Below, piece after piece: positions 5,755-5,985 of a DNA stretch of 5,985 nucleotides. The notes below the pieces were generated by a model, which worked only from the letters and a program-made list of their open reading frames with translations, was not told the DNA's origin and did no database searches. Source of the stretch: Pseudomonadota bacterium. Lineage in GTDB: Bacteria > Bdellovibrionota > Bacteriovoracia > Bacteriovoracales > Bacteriovoracaceae. The position numbers were made by a program, and so were the translations under genes. Numbering within the stretch: the stretch's first letter is position 1; each line of letters opens with the position of its first letter. The stretch is taken from positions 1 to 5,985 of the forward strand of contig JAEYUK010000047.1 of the NCBI GenBank assembly GCA_023432655.1. The letters are read 5' to 3'.

Positions 5755-5985
5755 ATGTTTCAATTAGTCGTAGGAGTAGGTAATCCCGGATCTCAGTACG
5801 CTGAGACTAAGCATAATATTGCCTGGATGCTGCTCGATAATTCCCCGCTTTTTACAAACTGGAAATCGAAGTTTAAAGGCCTTTATGCCGAAGGCACCTA
5901 TAAGAACCAAAAGTTCTATGCCTTAAAACCTCAGACCTATATGAATCTCTCCGGGGAATCAGTTCAACCGATGGCGACTTTCTTG
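5755..5985 (+). CDS. pth: Peptidyl-tRNA hydrolase, 3'-truncated by window end
   Basis: The enzyme cleaves the ester bond of peptidyl-tRNAs that drop off ribosomes, recycling the tRNA. The 77 visible codons hold the family's N-terminal hallmarks: GVGNPG with Asn10, then TKHN with catalytic His20 (Lys19 replaces the more usual Arg), and KPQTYMNLSG (58-67) with the substrate-binding Asn64. Full-length members have about 190 residues, so roughly 60% of the gene lies beyond the window, including the active-site Asp. The ATG at 5755 falls one base after the prs stop (TAA-T-ATG). There is no clear Shine-Dalgarno sequence in the end of prs, so translation is probably coupled to prs. The rplY gene often found before pth is not present between them. 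Confidence 0.95.
   Translation, partial: MFQLVVGVGNPGSQYAETKHNIAWMLLDNSPLFTNWKSKFKGLYAEGTYKNQKFYALKPQTYMNLSGESVQPMATFL

Overview
The window reads as chromosomal DNA from a Gram-negative, moderate-GC bacterium. It encodes a signal-peptide-bearing protein with a C-terminal Phe that looks like an outer-membrane beta-barrel, two further exported proteins of unknown function, and a housekeeping tRNA-prs-pth cluster. The style of the exported proteins (Cys-containing, poorly conserved, low-complexity tails) and of the barrel recalls predatory or related Bdellovibrionota such as Bacteriovoracales. That placement is an inference from overall character, not from a marker gene, and is held with modest confidence. 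No mobile element, CRISPR array or prophage signature was seen.

Layout. Positions 2-820 (+) hold the 3' part of an exported protein with a beta-rich N-terminal half, a thrombospondin-type-3-like acidic loop and a helical C-terminal half. After a 111-bp gap, 932-3046 (+) encodes a 704-residue secreted protein with a Ser/Gly-rich linker, a Cys-rich domain, a long charged helical region and a striking Gln/Tyr/Gly/Asn/Met-rich tail. This gene converges with 3051-4538 (-), a 495-residue predicted outer-membrane beta-barrel read from a GTG start. The two stop codons are only four bases apart.

From 4539 to 4697 lies a divergent control region. One sigma-70-like promoter (TGGACA-17-TATAGT) faces left into the barrel gene and another (TTGCAA-17-TATAGT) faces right into a complete tRNA-Gln(UUG) at 4698-4772. 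Only 36 bases separate this tRNA from prs (ribose-phosphate pyrophosphokinase, 4809-5753). One base after the prs stop begins pth (peptidyl-tRNA hydrolase), cut by the window end at 77 codons.

How they fit together. The right third is a housekeeping unit: tRNA-Gln, PRPP synthesis and peptidyl-tRNA recycling, probably transcribed together from the tRNA promoter. The gene for ribosomal protein L25 (rplY/ctc), commonly found between prs and pth, is absent here. The left two thirds are envelope or secreted proteins with no evident pathway. The most unusual object is the prion-like, almost uncharged C-terminal tail of the 932-3046 product.
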